Positions 62,083 through 64,000 of a stretch of DNA of 64,000 nucleotides are shown here, piece by piece. Below the pieces are notes generated by a model that worked only from the letters and a program-made list of their open reading frames with translations, had not been told where the DNA came from and did not search any database. Numbering within the stretch: position 1 is the stretch's first letter; each line of letters starts with the position of its first letter. The stretch is from contig CAJUDO010000003.1 of the NCBI GenBank assembly GCA_910585405.1, positions 98,482 through 162,481 of the forward strand, given 5' to 3'. Source of the DNA: an uncultured Peptococcaceae bacterium. GTDB taxonomy: Bacteria > Bacillota > Peptococcia > Peptococcales > Peptococcaceae. Position numbers and translations under genes: made by a program.

Positions 62083-63066
62083 TTATTTCAGGAAGCCCTC
62101 AATAATCTGTTCCTCTGCCTCCGCAGCAGTCAGACCCAATGTCATCAATTTGATAATCTGCTCCCCGGCGATTTTGCCGATAGCCGCCTCGTGAATCAAC
62201 GAGGCATCGGGACAGTTTGCCTTAATCTCCGGAATAGCGCTGATCTTGGCATCATCCATGATAATTGCATCACATTCGGTATGGCCGTTGCAGGGCGCCT
62301 CGCCATAAATCCGGGAGATAAAGGTCTGCGTCGAGTGTTCCCTGGCCACTGCTCTGGAGACCACATGGGTGCCCGCTCCCTCGCCCGCCAGCGTCACCTC
62401 AAATTCGCTGATGGCATCCTGCTGGCCATGGGTCATCAGCCGCTCCGTCACCACAAAGGTAGCATTTTTCGCCAAGGTTGCCCTGGTCTTGCGGTGCGTG
62501 GAATCAATCCCTTTAATCTGCACCGATTCCATCTCCATGTATCCGTCCTCGCCGACTTCCACAATGGTTTCCGGATTCATAATCCGTCCGCCGTCTCCGG
62601 CGCCGCAGCCGTAATGCTTTTCCACATATTTGACACGGGCGCCCTTTTCAATAAAAAAGCTGTGAATCCCGTCGTGCTGGCTGTCCTCATGCCCACCGTT
62701 GTCGATGCCGCAGCCGGCAATAATGGTCACATCCGCTCCCGCTCCGATATGAAAATCATTATATACCAATTCCTGAATACCGCTCTGGCTCATCACCACA
62801 GGAATATAAATCGTTTCGTCCTTTGTACCCGGCGCTACAAAAATATCAATCCCCTGCACCTCTGTTTTGCCCACAATGCGCACATTGGCAGAGCTTTGAC
62901 GCTGCGCCGTGGCGCCGTTGGCGCGAATATTGAAAGCGCCCTGAGGCATTCCCTTCAATCCGGCAATCTCCAACAACAGGTGCTGTTGTGCCTCGTCAAT
63001 CCCGCTCTGCTGTTCGGCAAAACCATTGGCCCCTGTCAGATTCAGTGATAAATGCTGCTGTGTCAT
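62083..63066 (-). CDS. sufB: SufB/SufD-family Fe-S scaffold protein (short form)
   Basis: A 327-residue core SufB/SufD protein, shorter than the ~465-residue SufB of full SUF operons. The beta-helix has GCGIDNGGHEDSQHDGIHSF-like repeats and the conserved VKYVEKHYGCGAGDGGRI; the end has CDAIIMDDAKISAIPEI and SLIHEAAIGKIAGEQI, the SufB/SufD carboxy-terminal mark. It overlaps sufC by one base (TAATG). With SufC alone it fits the minimal two-gene SUF-like system of archaea and strict anaerobes. Confidence 0.92.
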   Translation of the reverse strand: MTQQHLSLNLTGANGFAEQQSGIDEAQQHLLLEIAGLKGMPQGAFNIRANGATAQRQSSANVRIVGKTEVQGIDIFVAPGTKDETIYIPVVMSQSGIQELVYNDFHIGAGADVTIIAGCGIDNGGHEDSQHDGIHSFFIEKGARVKYVEKHYGCGAGDGGRIMNPETIVEVGEDGYMEMESVQIKGIDSTHRKTRATLAKNATFVVTERLMTHGQQDAISEFEVTLAGEGAGTHVVSRAVAREHSTQTFISRIYGEAPCNGHTECDAIIMDDAKISAIPEIKANCPDASLIHEAAIGKIAGEQIIKLMTLGLTAAEAEEQIIEGFLK

Positions 63067-63782
63067 TATTTTTCACACCCCCGTCCTGATTTGCAGCATG
63101 GCTTCTGATGCAAAAGTCCCGGCAAAATCTGTTCCGCCGCGCCCTGCTCCGCCACGCGTCCGCCTTCGATGACCACAATGCGGTCGGCAATTTTCAGCAA
63201 ACGTTCCTGATGGGAAATAATCACGATAGACTGCTGCTGTTTTTTCTGCAAATCCTCAAATACCTGAATCAGATTCTGGAAACTCCACAAATCAATCCCG
63301 GCTTCAGGCTCATCAAACACAGCCAGCTGTATCCTGCGCGCCAAAACGGTGGCAATCTCAATCCGTTTCAGCTCCCCGCCGGATAAACTGCCGTCCACCA
63401 TGCGGTCCACATACTCTCTGGCACACAATCCCACCTGACTGAGATAGTCGCAGGCCTGTGCGATCGTCAAATCGCCGCCTGCCGCCAGCTTCAACAATTC
63501 AAACACAGAAATGCCCTTAAACCGTACAGGCTGCTGAAAGGCATAGCCCAGGCCAAGCTTGGCCCGCTCTGTAATATTCAAATTGGTAATATCCTGTCCA
63601 TTCCACAAAATCTGACCACTATCAGGCTGCTCAATCCCTGCAATAATTCTTGCCAGCGTCGATTTCCCACCGCCATTGGGACCGGTGATCGCCAGAAGCT
63701 GTCCGTCGGGCACCACCAAATCCACATTATGCAAAATGGTCTTCTGGTCAGCCGAAAAAGTGATCTGCTTCAATTCCAGCAT
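63066..63782 (-). CDS. sufC: Fe-S cluster assembly ATPase SufC
   Basis: A 238-residue soluble ABC ATPase that drives the SufB scaffold. Walker A is GPNGGGKST, the signature LSGGELKRIEIA (SufC has this ELKR/ELKK form) and Walker B LAVFDEPEAGIDLWS. A Cys-rich tail CCKSGRGCEK is unusual. GGAGGAATGAAGT leads to ATG 63782. It is the first gene of the sufC-sufB unit. Confidence 0.92.
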   Translation of the reverse strand: MLELKQITFSADQKTILHNVDLVVPDGQLLAITGPNGGGKSTLARIIAGIEQPDSGQILWNGQDITNLNITERAKLGLGYAFQQPVRFKGISVFELLKLAAGGDLTIAQACDYLSQVGLCAREYVDRMVDGSLSGGELKRIEIATVLARRIQLAVFDEPEAGIDLWSFQNLIQVFEDLQKKQQQSIVIISHQERLLKIADRIVVIEGGRVAEQGAAEQILPGLLHQKPCCKSGRGCEK

Positions 63783-63823
63783 ACTTCATTCCTCCATTAT
63801 TCACGATTCAACGATTATGTTCT

Positions 63824-63855
63824 ATTATAGTCTTTTTTCCTATTAAGTCAATAGG
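63824..63855 (-). promoter_or_regulatory. sufCB promoter with dyad operator
   Basis: Minus-strand TTGACT (63851-63846)-N16-TATAAT (63829-63824). A perfect dyad CCTATT-N5-AATAGG (63839-63855) covers the -35 box, a place suited to a repressor such as an Rrf2-family Fe-S sensor; the regulator is inferred, not seen. Confidence 0.7.
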
Positions 63856-63902
63856 ATTTCAGGGATTCCTTCCCATTCCCTTACACACAGCCCATCTCCT
63901 AC

Positions 63903-63929
63903 CCCTACCGCGTAAATTACGCAGTAGGG
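63903..63929. repeat. Inverted repeat in end gap
   Basis: CCCTACCGCGTAA and TTACGCAGTAGGG pair with one mismatch across a single base. It lacks a T run. Bases 63856-64000 hold nothing else that I can support. Confidence 0.4.
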
Positions 63930-64000
63930 TATGTCCCATTCCCTACCACTTTCAACATCCATCAGGACACAGTCATACCCCGCAGCAAATCATACTGATA

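Noticed and set aside
61870..63048. 392-codon open frame opposite sufB
   Set aside because: Antisense to a well-supported SufB; an effect of codon bias.

Overview
The window reads as a stretch of chromosome from an endospore-forming, meso-DAP-type, probably anaerobic Bacillota (Clostridia or Negativicutes; the sequence does not settle which). Evidence: a dcw (division and cell wall) cluster with a PASTA-bearing SpoVD-type penicillin-binding protein, spoIIGA-sigE beyond ftsZ, dipicolinate synthase dpaAB, a MurE with the DNPR motif typical of diaminopimelate-adding enzymes, a two-gene SUF-like Fe-S system and a type III glutamine synthetase. I found no tRNA, rRNA, CRISPR array, insertion sequence or phage gene.

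Layout. 1-1.5 kb: 3' part of an ABC importer (permease, ATPase). 1.5-12 kb: accessory metabolism, with two copies of a module made of a cytoplasmic type I phosphodiesterase and a divergent LysR regulator. The first phosphodiesterase is broken by a one-base shift in an A8 run. Between the modules lie a three-gene operon of unknown function (zinc ribbon, ABC ATPase, unknown protein) and an SLC13-like anion transporter. 12-17 kb: a DMT exporter, dpaA-dpaB and an asparagine synthetase. 17-35.2 kb (all minus strand): mraZ-rsmH-ftsL-spoVD, then murE-murF-mraY-murD-ftsW-murG-murC-murB-ftsQ-ftsZ, then spoIIGA-sigE as its own unit. 35.4-37.8 kb: DUF5665-lspA-rluD-pyrR. 38-40 kb: two tandem LysR paralogues. 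40-49 kb: GNAT acetyltransferase, Fic protein, cydD-cydC-pgeF, folD with an unknown partner, a zinc-ribbon membrane protein and a TtcA-like thiolase. 49-57.4 kb: a large secreted repeat/stalk-domain protein, a small unknown protein, ahcY-dinG and a second DMT exporter. 57.5-63.8 kb (minus strand): an ammonium transporter fused to a PII domain, glnN, a small unknown protein and sufC-sufB.

The clearest regulatory signals are: five 10-bp-phased GTGGT-like repeats before mraZ (a likely MraZ operator); a spoIIG promoter with a Spo0A-like box at a -35 element placed 21 bp from TATAAT; a near-consensus promoter for glnN followed by a complete intrinsic terminator inside its leader, with a similar arrangement in front of the amt-PII gene; and a sufCB promoter with a 17-bp dyad on its -35 box. 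Many genes have TTG/GTG or internal starts chosen here from Shine-Dalgarno position.
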